Assembly (NCBI RefSeq): GCF_003336675.1
Contig: NZ_QPII01000007.1
Span: 124,001 to 188,000, forward strand
Direction: 5' to 3'
DNA length: 64,000 nucleotides
Source of the DNA: Billgrantia montanilacus
GTDB lineage: Bacteria > Pseudomonadota > Gammaproteobacteria > Pseudomonadales > Halomonadaceae
This document shows positions 22,401 to 33,073 of this stretch, in pieces. Positions within the stretch are counted from its first letter, which is position 1. Every line of letters begins with the position of its first letter. The notes below the pieces were generated by a model that saw nothing but the letters and a program-made list of their open reading frames with translations, had not been told where the DNA came from and did not search any database. The position numbers and the translations under genes are program-made.

Positions 22401-23492
22401 ATGAATGCCCATACAACCCTTGCCGAGCGCCTGCCCGACAACCTTGCCGATCTCGATGTCGCCGCCGACGCGAACCGAACCGAGCTGACGCTACCGACAC
22501 CCGTCGAACTGCGTCGCAGCCTCCCGCTGGACCCGCTGCTGGCCGAACGGCTCCAGGCCCAACGGCAGGCCGTCCACGATATCCTGCAGGGCCGTGACGA
22601 CCGATTGCTGGTCGTGGTGGGCCCCTGCTCGATCCACGACCCCGTGGCGGCGCTGGAGTACGCGCAACGCCTGGCCGAGCTGGCACCCAGGGTGTCGGAT
22701 CGCCTGCTGCCGGTGATGCGTGTCTACGTGGAGAAACCGCGCACCACGGTGGGCTGGAAGGGGCTTGCCTATGATCCCGGCCTCGACGGCAGTGGCGACA
22801 TGGCCCTCGGCCTTCGGCTGTCGCGCCAGCTGATGCGCGATATTGCCTCGCTCGGCCTGCCGGTGGCGACCGAGCTGCTGCAGCCGATGCTTGCCCCCTA
22901 CCTGGAAGATCTGCTGGCCTGGGTCGCCATCGGTGCGCGCACCACCGAATCCCAGCTGCATCGTGAGCTGGCCAGTGGCCTGGACGCGGCGGTGGGCTTC
23001 AAGAATGCCACCAGCGGCGACGTCAAGGTTGCCCTGGATGCCATGCAGGCGGCGGCGCATTCCCATCAGCACTTCGGCCTCGCCGCCGATGGTCGCCCCG
23101 TGATGCGGGAAACCGCGGGCAACCCCCACACTCATTTGGTGCTGCGGGGCGGCCATGGCGGTCCCAACCACGATGCCGATTCGGTGCGTGCCTGCCGCCA
23201 GGCGCTGGAAGCCGCCGGGCTGGCGCCTCGCCTGATGGTCGATTGTAGCCACGCCAATGCCTGCAAGGACCATCGCCGCCAGGGCGAGGTGCTGCGCGAC
23301 GTACTGGCTCAGCGCCTGGCCGGGGAAACCTCGCTGATGGGGCTGATGCTGGAGAGCCACCTGGAGGAGGGGCGTCAGGCCCTCGAGCCCACCAGCATGC
23401 GCTACGGCGTGTCGGTGACCGATGCCTGCCTGGGCTGGGAAACCACTGAGAGGCTGCTGCTGGAGGCAGCGGCACAGCTTCGCTCGGCCTGA
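22401..23492 (+). CDS. aroG: 3-deoxy-7-phosphoheptulonate (DAHP) synthase, class I
   Basis: First enzyme of the shikimate pathway: PEP plus erythrose 4-phosphate to DAHP, cytosolic and metal-dependent. The 363-residue product belongs to the AroF/AroG/AroH type, with LLVVVGPCSIHDP, YVEKPRTTVGWKGL, GARTTESQ, VGFKNATSGD, HTHLVLRGG, VDCSHAN (metal ligands) and LMLESHLEEG. Which aromatic amino acid inhibits it cannot be read directly. The ATG 22401 start lies ten bases after a GGAG site; an in-frame ATG at 22371 has no good site. Two aromatic leader ORFs precede it. Confidence 0.93.
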   Translation: MNAHTTLAERLPDNLADLDVAADANRTELTLPTPVELRRSLPLDPLLAERLQAQRQAVHDILQGRDDRLLVVVGPCSIHDPVAALEYAQRLAELAPRVSDRLLPVMRVYVEKPRTTVGWKGLAYDPGLDGSGDMALGLRLSRQLMRDIASLGLPVATELLQPMLAPYLEDLLAWVAIGARTTESQLHRELASGLDAAVGFKNATSGDVKVALDAMQAAAHSHQHFGLAADGRPVMRETAGNPHTHLVLRGGHGGPNHDADSVRACRQALEAAGLAPRLMVDCSHANACKDHRRQGEVLRDVLAQRLAGETSLMGLMLESHLEEGRQALEPTSMRYGVSVTDACLGWETTERLLLEAAAQLRSA

Positions 23493-23598
23493 TCCGGCCG
23501 GTTGGTCATGCCGACGCGGCCTCTTTGCCTGTACCGTGGCGGTGAATGACGGGATAATCCCGTACTTTCCCGCCGCGAGCCAAGCAGAGGAGGCACCG

Positions 23599-25259
<1,661 letters not shown>

Positions 25260-25307
25260 TCAGGCAGAGCCCTTCATTCGAGGCGCCTTCATTACAAGGA
25301 GAAAGGC

Positions 25308-25970
25308 ATGAGCAAACAGGTGGCGGTCATCCTGTCGGGCTGCGGCGTTCAGGATGGCTCGGAGATCTACGAGACCACCCTGACCCTGCTGCGGCTGGAC
25401 CAGTTGGGTATCGGCTATCGCTGTTTCGCACCGGACATCGAGCAGCATCATGTCATCGATCATCGTACCGGCGAGATGGCCGAGGGCGAGGTGCGTCGCG
25501 TGCTGGTGGAGTCGGCGCGGCTGGCCCGCGGTGAAATCAGTCCTCTCGAGGACCTCGATGTGGTCGAGTTCGACGCCGTGATTCTGCCCGGTGGCTTCGG
25601 GGCGGCCAAGAACCTGTCCAATTTCGCCTGGGCGGGTAGCGATATGGAAGTCCTCGAGGACCTTGTCGAAGCCATTGTGCCGTTCCACGAGGCGCGCAAG
25701 CCCATCGGGCTGATGTGTATCACGCCCGCGCTGGTGCCGAAGCTGCTGGGCCCGGGTATCTCCGTGACGATTGGGCACGACCCGGGGTTTTCCGGCGCCA
25801 TCAGCGCCATGGGGGGGCTGCATCGTAGCTGCGGCGTCGAGGATATCGTGGTCGACTTCGAGAATCGTGTGGTTACCACGCCGGCCTACATGCTGGCGAC
25901 CCGCATCAGTGAGGCCGCCACCGGCATCTTCAAGCTGGTCGACCGCATCGATGAGATGATGGACCTCTAG
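25308..25970 (+). CDS. elbB: Isoprenoid biosynthesis glyoxalase ElbB
   Basis: DJ-1/PfpI-superfamily protein of 220 residues, the family length. Motifs are ILSGCGVQDGSEIYE at the N-terminus, LPGGFGAAKNLSNFA, and LMCITPALVPKLLG with the nucleophile-elbow Cys. E. coli ElbB has glyoxalase activity and was linked to isoprenoid production; its physiological role is unclear. ATG 25308 has AAGGAGAAAGG immediately upstream. It is divergently placed from hemB and ends at a strong bidirectional terminator facing tatC. Confidence 0.9.
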   Translation: MSKQVAVILSGCGVQDGSEIYETTLTLLRLDQLGIGYRCFAPDIEQHHVIDHRTGEMAEGEVRRVLVESARLARGEISPLEDLDVVEFDAVILPGGFGAAKNLSNFAWAGSDMEVLEDLVEAIVPFHEARKPIGLMCITPALVPKLLGPGISVTIGHDPGFSGAISAMGGLHRSCGVEDIVVDFENRVVTTPAYMLATRISEAATGIFKLVDRIDEMMDL

Positions 25971-25990
25971 GCACTGGCGACACAGAAAAA

Positions 25991-26025
25991 TGCCCCCGCC
26001 CGATCGAATCGGGCGGGGGCATTTT
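25991..26025. terminator. Bidirectional intrinsic terminator elbB / tatC
   Basis: A 14-bp GC-rich stem, TGCCCCCGCCCGAT (25991-26004) with its complement at 26008-26021 and loop CGA. It is flanked by AAAA before and TTTT after, so it can end both the + transcript (elbB) and the - transcript (tatABC). Confidence 0.9.
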
Positions 26026-26033
26026 AATGCCGC

Positions 26034-26822
26034 TCAGGGTTCGTCCCGCTCTGGGGCCTCGTCGTTCGTCTCGGAGGCCTTGCGGCGGCGGTTACGCACC
26101 AGGCGGCCGAACAGGATCCCCACCTCGTAGAGCAGGTACATGGGGACGGCCAGCAGGCTCTGGGAAATCACGTCCGGCGGTGTCAGAAGCATGCCCACCA
26201 CGAAGCAGCCCAGGACCACATAGGGGCGCTTCTTCGACAGGCTCTCCACGGTGGTGGCGCCGGAGACGATCAGCAGGAAGGTGGCAATGGGTATTTCGAA
26301 GGCCACGCCGAAGGCGAAGAACAGCTTGAGTACGAAGTTCAGGTACTGATTGATATCGGTCATCACCGCTACGTTCTCCGGCCCCGTCTGGGTGAAGAAC
26401 TGGAACAGCAGCGGGAAGACCGCATAGTAGGCGAAGGCCGCACCGGCGTAGAACAGCCCCACGCTGGAGGCCAGTATCGGCATGGCCAGGGCCTTTTCGT
26501 TGTCGTACAGCCCCGGGGCGACGAAGGCCCAGGCCTGGTGAAGCACGTAGGGAATGGCCACGAACACGGCCACCACCAGGGTCAGCTTGAAGGGGGCGAG
26601 AAAGGGGGAAGCCACTTCGGTGGCGATCATCTGCGAGCCTTCCGGCAGCAGCGCCATCAGCGGCTGGGCCACGAAGGTGTAGATCTCGTTGGCGAAGGGG
26701 TAGAGCCCCAGGAAGATCACCAGGATCGCGACGACCGCGCGCAGCAGTCGCGATCGCAGTTCGATGAGGTGTTCGATCAAGGGGGCCTGGCCGAGATCCT
26801 GCTTGTCACCGGAGTCGCTCAT
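26034..26822 (-). CDS. tatC: Sec-independent protein translocase TatC
   Basis: Polytopic inner-membrane receptor of the twin-arginine translocase. The 262-residue product (E. coli 258) has six hydrophobic segments and the conserved N-terminal LIEHLIELRSRLLRA with the cytoplasmic Glu that contacts the RR motif, plus YVLHQAWAFVAPGLY. The start ATG 26822 overlaps the tatB stop by 4 bp. It is the last gene of the hisE-tatA-tatB-tatC run and ends at a strong terminator. Confidence 0.95.
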   Translation of the reverse strand: MSDSGDKQDLGQAPLIEHLIELRSRLLRAVVAILVIFLGLYPFANEIYTFVAQPLMALLPEGSQMIATEVASPFLAPFKLTLVVAVFVAIPYVLHQAWAFVAPGLYDNEKALAMPILASSVGLFYAGAAFAYYAVFPLLFQFFTQTGPENVAVMTDINQYLNFVLKLFFAFGVAFEIPIATFLLIVSGATTVESLSKKRPYVVLGCFVVGMLLTPPDVISQSLLAVPMYLLYEVGILFGRLVRNRRRKASETNDEAPERDEP

Positions 26823-27274
26823 CGGGAAGCGGCATCCTTCTTGTCAACGTCGGGAGAAGCGGGGGGCTCGCCCGGTGCCGGGTCGTCGGATTGCTGGGCG
26901 CTGGCCAGGGCGTCGTCGAGCCGGGCAGCGGCAGGACGCGGCGGAGCGTCGTCGGCAGTGCTGGCAGGCTCGGCGTTTTCATCGCCGTGTCGGCTGGGCG
27001 TCGAGGAGGCGTAGGGCTTGGCGATACTCTCCACATCGCGCTTGGCCCTGTCGAGGCTCTCGTCGAGCTTCGACTGCTGCTCCTTGAGCTTCTGACGCAG
27101 CTCTTCCGCCTCGAGCTGCGAGCTGATTTCCCGCTGCATGCCCGAAACGGTCCGCTTGATCTTGCCCACCCATAGGCCGACGGTGCGCGCCGCCTTGGGC
27201 AGGCGTTCCGGGCCGAGTACCAGCAGGCCCACGATCCCGAGGATCAGGAGTTCGAGAAAGCCGATATCAAACAT
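26819..27274 (-). CDS. tatB: Twin-arginine translocase subunit TatB
   Basis: Partner of TatC in recognising folded Tat substrates. The N-terminus FDIGFLELLILGIVGLLVLG carries the membrane helix with the TatB-type Glu8, followed by GPERLPKAARTVG and an amphipathic helix. A long, charged, Pro/Ala-rich tail makes up the rest of its 151 residues (E. coli TatB 171). It is 6 bp after tatA and overlaps tatC, so the three genes are co-translated. Confidence 0.94.
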   Translation of the reverse strand: MFDIGFLELLILGIVGLLVLGPERLPKAARTVGLWVGKIKRTVSGMQREISSQLEAEELRQKLKEQQSKLDESLDRAKRDVESIAKPYASSTPSRHGDENAEPASTADDAPPRPAAARLDDALASAQQSDDPAPGEPPASPDVDKKDAASR

Positions 27275-27280
27275 AAGGGC

Positions 27281-27547
27281 TTATTTGCGCTCTTCCTGAT
27301 TCTCCACCTTGTCCGCGGCCGCCTTCTCTTCGGCGCGAACGTCATAGGTGTTGGGCTGTTCGTCGTGGGCGACCTTGGCGTGTGCCTTGTCCTTGTCGTC
27401 CTTCTCCTCCTCGTTGACGGCCTGCTTGAACCCTTTCACCGCGCCACCCAGGTCGGTGCCGACGTTGCGCAGCTTCTTGGTGCCGAAAATCAGGATGATG
27501 ATGCCGAGTACGATCAGCAGTTGCCAGATACTGATGCCACCTAACAT
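27281..27547 (-). CDS. tatA: Twin-arginine translocase subunit TatA
   Basis: Pore-forming subunit that multimerises on the TatBC-substrate complex. Its 88 residues comprise a short N-terminus ([11 protein letters not shown]), a membrane helix to about residue 22, the hinge [21 protein letters not shown] and a charged tail. ATG 27547 gives the classical TatA start and has AGAGGA upstream; an in-frame ATG 14 codons earlier adds only polar residues. It lies downstream of hisE with a 46-bp gap. Confidence 0.94.
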   Translation of the reverse strand: MLGGISIWQLLIVLGIIILIFGTKKLRNVGTDLGGAVKGFKQAVNEEEKDDKDKAHAKVAHDEQPNTYDVRAEEKAAADKVENQEERK

Positions 27548-27593
27548 GAAGAATTCCTCTGAGTCGGGTCTCCGGTCGTTCCGGAACACCTGG

Positions 27594-27929
27594 TTACTTG
27601 GACCTTGCAGCCTTCTCTTCGTGCCCGGAAATGCCGAAGCGCCGGGCCAGCTCGTCGAGCACGTCCTGATGATCGAGTCCGAGATGCGACAGCATCACCA
27701 GGCTATGAAACCACAGGTCGGCGGTTTCGGCGACCAGCGCCTTTCGCTCTGCCTCACCGCCGGCCTCGGCGTCCTTGGCTGCCAGCAGTGTCTCGGTGGC
27801 TTCCTCGCCCACTTTCTCGAGTATCTTGTTCAGCCCCTTGTGATGCAAGGCGGAAACGTAGGAATCGGCAGGTTCGGCGGTTCGGCGCTGCTCCAGCACC
27901 TCGAAGAGTTGATCGAGAATATCACGCAT
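27594..27929 (-). CDS. hisE: Phosphoribosyl-ATP pyrophosphatase
   Basis: Second step of histidine synthesis: hydrolysis of PR-ATP to PR-AMP. The 111-residue all-helical MazG-like protein has [13 protein letters not shown] and the metal-binding [13 protein letters not shown]. It is a stand-alone HisE, not the HisI-HisE fusion of E. coli. In Pseudomonas the order is ubiB-hisI-hisE-tatA; here ubiB is followed directly by hisE after 30 bp, so hisI must be elsewhere. It is probably co-transcribed with tatABC. Confidence 0.94.
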   Translation of the reverse strand: MRDILDQLFEVLEQRRTAEPADSYVSALHHKGLNKILEKVGEEATETLLAAKDAEAGGEAERKALVAETADLWFHSLVMLSHLGLDHQDVLDELARRFGISGHEEKAARSK

Positions 27930-27959
27930 GACAGCGCTTCCTGTTGCGGTGGGTCAATT

Positions 27960-29582
27960 TCATTGCCAGGCCAGCAGCAGCAGGCCGGTGGCGGCGATCA
28001 ACAGCACCGGCCATGGCTGGCCGGCGGCCCACTGGCTCAGCGGCTGCCAGGCTAGCGCCAATCCGGCCAGGAGAACGCCCAGCCGCAGCCGACGGCCGAT
28101 GCGGCGTCTGTCTTGCAGCTGCCGCTGGATTCCGTCCAGGGCGAGCGCCTGGCGGTGGCGCTGGCGATGCTCATGTTCGATGCGGCTCAGGGCGTGGTGT
28201 GCCACGGATGGCAGCTCGGGAAGCTGGCGTGCCAGCTCAGGAGCCTGGCGCTTGAGTGAGTCCCAGAAACCGCTGGCGCCGGCGCGCTCCTTCATCCACT
28301 GCTCCAGGTAGGGCTTGGCGGTGGTCCAGAGGTCCAGGTCGGGGTAGAGCTGACGCCCGAGTCCCTCGATATTGAGTAGCGTTTTCTGCAATAGCACCAG
28401 CTGCGGCTGGACCTCCATGTTGAAGCGGCGGGCCGTCTTGAACAGTCCTAGCAGCACCTGGCCGAAGGAGATGTCCTTGAGCGGTTTCTCGAGGATCGGC
28501 TCGCACACGGTGCGAATGGCGGCGGCGAACTCGTTGGCTCGGGTATTCTCGCCGACCCAGCCCGATTCGATGTGCAGCGCCGCCACTTCATAGTAGTCCT
28601 GATGGAAGAAGGCGAGCAGGTTGCGTGCCAGGTAGTCCTGATCCTCGCGTGTGAGGCTGCCGACGATACCGCAGTCGATGGCGATGTACTGGGGGTCGTT
28701 CGGGTGCTCCCGGGCAACGAAGATATTGCCGGGGTGCATGTCGGCATGGAAGAAGTTGTCGCGAAACACCTGGGTGAAGAAGATCTCCACGCCGCGCTCG
28801 GCGAGGCGCTTGAGGTCGGTGCCCTGCACTTTCAGTGCCGCCAGGTCGGCGACCGGGACGCCGTAGATGCGTTCCTGCACCATGACCCGACGCCGGGTGT
28901 GGGACCAATAGGTCGCCGGTACGTAGAGCAGCGGCGAATCCTTGAAGTTGCGCTTGAGCTGTGAGGTGTTGGCGGCTTCCTTATGCAGGTCCAGCTCGTC
29001 GAACAGCGTCGACTCGTAGTCGCGCACCACTTCCACCGGTCGCAGCCGGCGGGCCTCGGGAATTCTGGCCAGTACCCCGGCCACCCGATACATCAGCGCC
29101 ATGTCCTGACGCATGATGTGCTCGATACCCGGCCGTATGATCTTGGCCACCACCTCTTCGCCGGTATGCAGGCGGGCGGCATGAACCTGGGCGATGGAGG
29201 CAGAGGCCAACGGCTCGGGCTCGAAGTGGGCGAACGCCTCGTCTATCGACATGTGCAGCTCCGCCTCTACCAGTTCGCGTGCTTCGCGGCCGGGAAAGGG
29301 GGGCACCTGATCCTGCAGTCGCCGCAGTTCGTCGGCGATCTCCTCGGGCAGCAGGTCGCGCCGGGTGGAGAGCAGCTGACCGAACTTGACGAAGATCGGA
29401 CCGAGGGCTTCCAGCGCCAGGCGCAGGCGTTCACCCGGCGATCGCTTGCCAATCGGTATCAGGCGCAGCGGCGAGAGGATGAACAACAGTCTTAGGTACC
29501 AAGGCATCCGCTCCAATGGCAGCAGGGTGTCGAGGCGGTAGCGGGTAATCACCCAGAGGATGCGCAACAGCCGAAAGCTCAT
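27960..29582 (-). CDS. ubiB: Ubiquinone biosynthesis kinase-like protein UbiB
   Basis: Atypical (ADCK/ABC1) kinase-like ATPase needed for ubiquinone synthesis, anchored in the inner membrane. The 540-residue product (E. coli 546) has the KxGQ motif KFGQ at residues 66-69, the Ala-rich ATP loop [24 protein letters not shown] and the metal-binding [10 protein letters not shown]. Two hydrophobic C-terminal segments are present. The ATG at 29582 overlaps the ubiJ stop by one base (TGATG); a GTG one codon earlier is possible. It belongs to the ubiE-ubiJ-ubiB operon. Confidence 0.95.
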   Translation of the reverse strand: MSFRLLRILWVITRYRLDTLLPLERMPWYLRLLFILSPLRLIPIGKRSPGERLRLALEALGPIFVKFGQLLSTRRDLLPEEIADELRRLQDQVPPFPGREARELVEAELHMSIDEAFAHFEPEPLASASIAQVHAARLHTGEEVVAKIIRPGIEHIMRQDMALMYRVAGVLARIPEARRLRPVEVVRDYESTLFDELDLHKEAANTSQLKRNFKDSPLLYVPATYWSHTRRRVMVQERIYGVPVADLAALKVQGTDLKRLAERGVEIFFTQVFRDNFFHADMHPGNIFVAREHPNDPQYIAIDCGIVGSLTREDQDYLARNLLAFFHQDYYEVAALHIESGWVGENTRANEFAAAIRTVCEPILEKPLKDISFGQVLLGLFKTARRFNMEVQPQLVLLQKTLLNIEGLGRQLYPDLDLWTTAKPYLEQWMKERAGASGFWDSLKRQAPELARQLPELPSVAHHALSRIEHEHRQRHRQALALDGIQRQLQDRRRIGRRLRLGVLLAGLALAWQPLSQWAAGQPWPVLLIAATGLLLLAWQ

Positions 29583-30220
29583 CACAGCGAGGCCTCGCGT
29601 TCCAGTTGACGTTGCAGCCTGTCCAGGCGGGCGGCGAGGCGGTCCGTGGTCACTTCAAGCTCGGTGAGGTGGTCGCGCAGGTTGTCGAGCTGGTGCCGTC
29701 CGGGCAGCAGTTTTGCCTCCTCGAAAACATACTCGGCGATATCGCGGCGCATCTCGCCCTGGGCACGACGCCCCCAGCGCGTGGCGCGGCGCAATCCTTC
29801 GGCCAGGCTGTGGGCGGGGACATCGCCCAGCCAGCGCGCCAGTTCGCCCTCCCAGTCCAGGTCCAGGTCGAGCAGCAGGTCGCGCGTTGCCTCGAGCAGA
29901 TGGACTTGCCCGCGTACCGAAAGCTTGCCCTGGAACATCAGCCGCTCGATGCTCTCGCCGCCCAGCAGTTCGCCCAGGGTTTCGGCGTTCAGCTCGACGA
30001 TGGCGTCGAAGGCATCGTCGGTGTCATCTTGCGGGCGCAGCAGATCGAGGCCGGCAGGGTGGAAGTGAATGGCCAGCGACAGCTCGGGTCGCGCCAGGCG
30101 AAGCAGCAGCCGGTTGCCGCTGAGCCGGGCCAACCGCGCAGGCGCTGCGGGGTCTCGCGCCAGCAGGGCATTGAGCGTGCGTTCGATGCCGGCCAGCAGC
30201 AGGGTGGGGGGCAAGGTCAT
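29582..30220 (-). CDS. ubiJ: Ubiquinone biosynthesis accessory factor UbiJ
   Basis: SCP2-domain lipid-binding scaffold of the soluble Ubi complex. The 212-residue product has the N-terminal SCP2 fold (about 20-110, with [17 protein letters not shown]) and a C-terminal coiled coil (about 165-212, [20 protein letters not shown]). ATG 30220 is 7 bp after the ubiE stop; an earlier in-frame start would overlap ubiE. It sits between ubiE and ubiB, exactly the known position of ubiJ. Confidence 0.9.
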   Translation of the reverse strand: MTLPPTLLLAGIERTLNALLARDPAAPARLARLSGNRLLLRLARPELSLAIHFHPAGLDLLRPQDDTDDAFDAIVELNAETLGELLGGESIERLMFQGKLSVRGQVHLLEATRDLLLDLDLDWEGELARWLGDVPAHSLAEGLRRATRWGRRAQGEMRRDIAEYVFEEAKLLPGRHQLDNLRDHLTELEVTTDRLAARLDRLQRQLEREASL

Positions 30221-30227
30221 CAGCGCC

Positions 30228-30995
30228 TCAAAGCTTGATGCCGCGATGCAGGGCAACGATGCCCCCGGTGAGATTGGTGTACTCGACCCGCTCCAGCCCG
30301 GCGGCTTCCATCATCTCCTGCAGCGTCTCCTGGTCGGGGTGCATGCGGATCGATTCGGCGAGGTAGCGATAACTATCGGCATCGCCAGCCACCATCTGAC
30401 CCATCCGCGGTAGCAGGCGAAAGGAGTATTCGTCGTAGGCCTTGGAAAGGAGCGGGTTGACCGGCTTGGAGAATTCCAGCACCAGCACGCGGCCACCGGG
30501 CTTGAGCGTCCGGGTCATGGAGCGCAGGGCGGATTCCTTGTCGGTGACGTTGCGCAGGCCGAAGGCGATGGTGATGCAGTCGAAGGTGTTGTCCGGGAAG
30601 GGCAGGCATTCGGCATTGGCCTGGACGTATTCGACATTGCCCCCAATGCCGTTGTCCAGCAGCTTGTCGCGGCCGACCCGTAGCATGGATTCGTTGATGT
30701 CGGCCAGGACCACGCGGCCGCGGGGGCCCACCATGCGCGAGAACTTGTGTGTCAGATCACCGGTACCACCGGCGATATCCAGCACGCTATGGCCGGGGCG
30801 TACGCCGGAGCGCTCGATGGTCAGTCGCTTCCAGAGACGGTGGATACCGAAGGACATGAGGTCGTTCATGACATCGTAGCGGGCCGCCACGGAGTGGAAG
30901 ACATCGGCCACGCGAGAGGCCTTTTCGTCGACCGGCACTTCCTGATAGCCGAAGTGAGTGGTGTGCTTGTCCCCGGGGCTGGAAAGAGGGCTCAT
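30228..30995 (-). CDS. ubiE: Demethylmenaquinone/2-polyprenyl-benzoquinol C-methyltransferase UbiE
   Basis: SAM-dependent class I methyltransferase that makes the C-methylation of ubiquinone (and menaquinone where present). The 255 residues match E. coli (251). Motifs are [21 protein letters not shown], the SAM loop [30 protein letters not shown] and [12 protein letters not shown]. The C-terminus is [12 protein letters not shown]. It is the first gene of ubiE-ubiJ-ubiB-hisE-tatABC. A 107-bp gap separates it from the upstream DUF971 gene, so a promoter probably lies there. Confidence 0.97.
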   Translation of the reverse strand: MSPLSSPGDKHTTHFGYQEVPVDEKASRVADVFHSVAARYDVMNDLMSFGIHRLWKRLTIERSGVRPGHSVLDIAGGTGDLTHKFSRMVGPRGRVVLADINESMLRVGRDKLLDNGIGGNVEYVQANAECLPFPDNTFDCITIAFGLRNVTDKESALRSMTRTLKPGGRVLVLEFSKPVNPLLSKAYDEYSFRLLPRMGQMVAGDADSYRYLAESIRMHPDQETLQEMMEAAGLERVEYTNLTGGIVALHRGIKL

Positions 30996-31102
30996 GCGAA
31001 AAGGCTCCCGAATCGCTGCAGTGAGAGGAGGCCGGGGTGATTCGGCCTCGAATGGGCGCCATTGTAGCCTTGCACGGCCGTACTTGTCTTGACGTCGGTC
31101 CT

Positions 31103-31486
31103 CTACAACTGCTTGATCTCGATGCCAAGCGGCTCTCGTGAAGCGCCAGCCTCTTCCAGGCGCCTCAAGTAGTCGGCCCAGTAGGCCTCGCGGTTCTTGA
31201 TCAGGTCGTCGAGATACTCCCAGCTATACAGACCGCTGTCGTGGCCGTCATCGAAATGCAGCTTGACGGCATAGCGGCCGACAGGCGCGATGTTCTGCAG
31301 TCCCACATGCTTCTTGCCGACCTGCAGTACCGCCTGGCTGGGGTTGTGGCCCCGCACCTCGGCGGAGGGGGAGTAGACGCGCAGGTACTCGACCGGCAGG
31401 CAATGGGTTTCGCCGTCGGCGTAGGTGAGTTCCAGCTCACGGGCCTTCTTGTGGTAATGGATCTTGCTGGGGGCGGGGGCGGTCAT
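31103..31486 (-). CDS. DUF971 (GBBH-like N-terminal domain) protein
   Basis: A 127-residue cytosolic protein of the DUF971 family, the domain also found at the N-terminus of gamma-butyrobetaine hydroxylase. Characteristic parts are the start [36 protein letters not shown], and the C-terminal [21 protein letters not shown]. The function of stand-alone members is not established; links to iron-sulfur proteins have been suggested from similar folds. ATG 31486 has AAGGAC upstream and gives the family's normal start. It lies between hslU and ubiE on the same strand, with a hairpin-rich gap before it. Confidence 0.85.
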   Translation of the reverse strand: MTAPAPSKIHYHKKARELELTYADGETHCLPVEYLRVYSPSAEVRGHNPSQAVLQVGKKHVGLQNIAPVGRYAVKLHFDDGHDSGLYSWEYLDDLIKNREAYWADYLRRLEEAGASREPLGIEIKQL

Positions 31487-31584
31487 GTCGGTGTCCTTCG
31501 CAAGAATGGGCGTCAGGCGCCGGGCCGAGCGATTTGCGACAATCAAGAGCGAAACCCTGGCCCTGCGCTTGCAGCTTGCGCGTC

Positions 31585-31636
31585 GGACAGGAACAAGGTC
31601 CCTCTTGCCTGTCCTCGATCGACATCCCTGTCGATC
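31585..31636 (-). other. Two adjacent hairpins with GGA loops between hslU and the DUF971 gene
   Basis: On the - strand, GATCGACA-GGGA-TGTCGATC (31636-31617) is followed after two bases by GGACAGG-CAAG-AGGGAC-CTTG-TT-CCTGTCC (31614-31585). Both loops show GGA, and the first reads ACAGGGATGT, matching the CsrA/RsmA binding consensus A/U-CA-N-GGA-N-GU. They lie in the 254-bp hslU-DUF971 gap in the sense orientation. No U-tract follows, so terminator function is unlikely. They could be a regulatory RNA element or a repeat remnant. Confidence 0.6.
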
Positions 31637-31740
31637 GCCGCGCGCTGCTGCGCTTGAGCCAGCGCTCTTGCTAAGGTCGCGTCACTGCTCGCCCGACGCC
31701 TTCATGACAGCTCAGATCATACGTTACTGCATCTCTTACG

Positions 31741-33063
31741 CTAAAGAATATACCGCGACAGATCCTCGTCCATGGCCAGCTCGCCGAGCTGGGAGTCCAC
31801 GTAGGCGGCATCGATCTCCAGGGGTGTGCCGATATCGGCCCCCTTGAACGAGGCCTCTTCCAGCAGGCGCTCCATCACGGTGTGCAGGCGGCGTGCGCCG
31901 ATGTTCTCGGTGCCCTCGTTGACCTTCCAGGCGATCTCGGCAATGCGCACGATACCGTCTTCGGTAAAGCTGATATCCAGCCCTTCGGTGGCCAGCAGTG
32001 CCTTGTACTGTTTGGTCAGCGAGGCAGAGGGCTCGGTGAGGATGCGCTTGAAGTCGTCTGGCGTCAGCGCATTGAGCTCGACGCGGATCGGCAGGCGGCC
32101 CTGCAGCTCGGGGATCAGGTCCGATGGGCGCGACAGGTGAAAGGCGCCGGATGCGATGAAGAGAATATGGTCGGTCTTGACCATGCCGTACTTGGTCGAG
32201 ACCGTGGAGCCCTCGATCAGCGGCAGCAGGTCGCGCTGGACCCCCTCGCGGGAGACCTCGCCGCCGCTGGATTGGCCGCTGCCCTTGGTTACCTTGTCGA
32301 TCTCGTCGAGGAAGACGATGCCGTTCTGCTCCACCGCGTCGATGGCGCGGTGCTTGATCTCTTCCTCGTTGACCAGCTTGCCGGCTTCTTCGTCGCGCAG
32401 CAGGGCGAAGGCATCCTTCACCGCCACGCGGCGGGTTTCGCTCTTCTGCCGGCCCATGTTGGAGAACAGGCTCTGCAGCTGGCTGGTCATCTCCTCCATG
32501 CCCGGGGGGGTCATGATGTCGATACCCGGTCCCTGGGGGGTGATCTCGATATCGATCTCCTTGTCGTCGAGCTGACCCTCGCGCAGCTTCTTGCGGAAGA
32601 TCTGGCGCGTCGAGCTGTCGTTGCGGGCGCTCTCTTCCTGCCCCCGGGGCGGCGGCAGCAGGGCGTCGAGGATGCGGTCCTCGGCGGCGTCCTCGGCGCG
32701 GTGGCTCACCTCCTCCTTGGCCTGTTCGCGGACCAGCTTGATGGCCGCCTCGGTCAGGTCGCGGATGATCGATTCGACGTCGCGGCCGACGTAGCCCACC
32801 TCGGTGAACTTGGTGGCCTCGACCTTGATGAAGGGCGCCCGGGCCAGCTTGGCCAGGCGGCGGGCGATCTCGGTCTTGCCGACGCCGGTGGGGCCGATCA
32901 TCAGGATGTTCTTGGGTGTGACCTCGTGGCGCAGGTCGTCGTCGAGCTGCATGCGCCGCCAGCGGTTGCGCAGGGCAATGGAGACGGCGCGCTTGGCATC
33001 CTGTTGACCGATGATGTATTGGTCCAGGGCGTGGACGATCTCGCGGGGTGTCATCTGGGTCAT
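31741..33063 (-). CDS. hslU: HslU, ATPase subunit of the HslVU protease
   Basis: AAA+ unfoldase that feeds substrates into the HslV peptidase chamber. The 440 residues match E. coli (443). It has [16 protein letters not shown], the Walker [13 protein letters not shown], the pore motif GYVGRDVES, the intermediate I-domain (about 105-240), the Walker B FLDEIDKV and the C-terminal DLSRYIL that activates HslV. ATG 33063 is the family start; the frame is open upstream through hslV in another register without meaning. It starts 10 bp after hslV. Confidence 0.97.
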   Translation of the reverse strand: MTQMTPREIVHALDQYIIGQQDAKRAVSIALRNRWRRMQLDDDLRHEVTPKNILMIGPTGVGKTEIARRLAKLARAPFIKVEATKFTEVGYVGRDVESIIRDLTEAAIKLVREQAKEEVSHRAEDAAEDRILDALLPPPRGQEESARNDSSTRQIFRKKLREGQLDDKEIDIEITPQGPGIDIMTPPGMEEMTSQLQSLFSNMGRQKSETRRVAVKDAFALLRDEEAGKLVNEEEIKHRAIDAVEQNGIVFLDEIDKVTKGSGQSSGGEVSREGVQRDLLPLIEGSTVSTKYGMVKTDHILFIASGAFHLSRPSDLIPELQGRLPIRVELNALTPDDFKRILTEPSASLTKQYKALLATEGLDISFTEDGIVRIAEIAWKVNEGTENIGARRLHTVMERLLEEASFKGADIGTPLEIDAAYVDSQLGELAMDEDLSRYIL

Positions 33064-33073
33064 GGTGGCGGCC

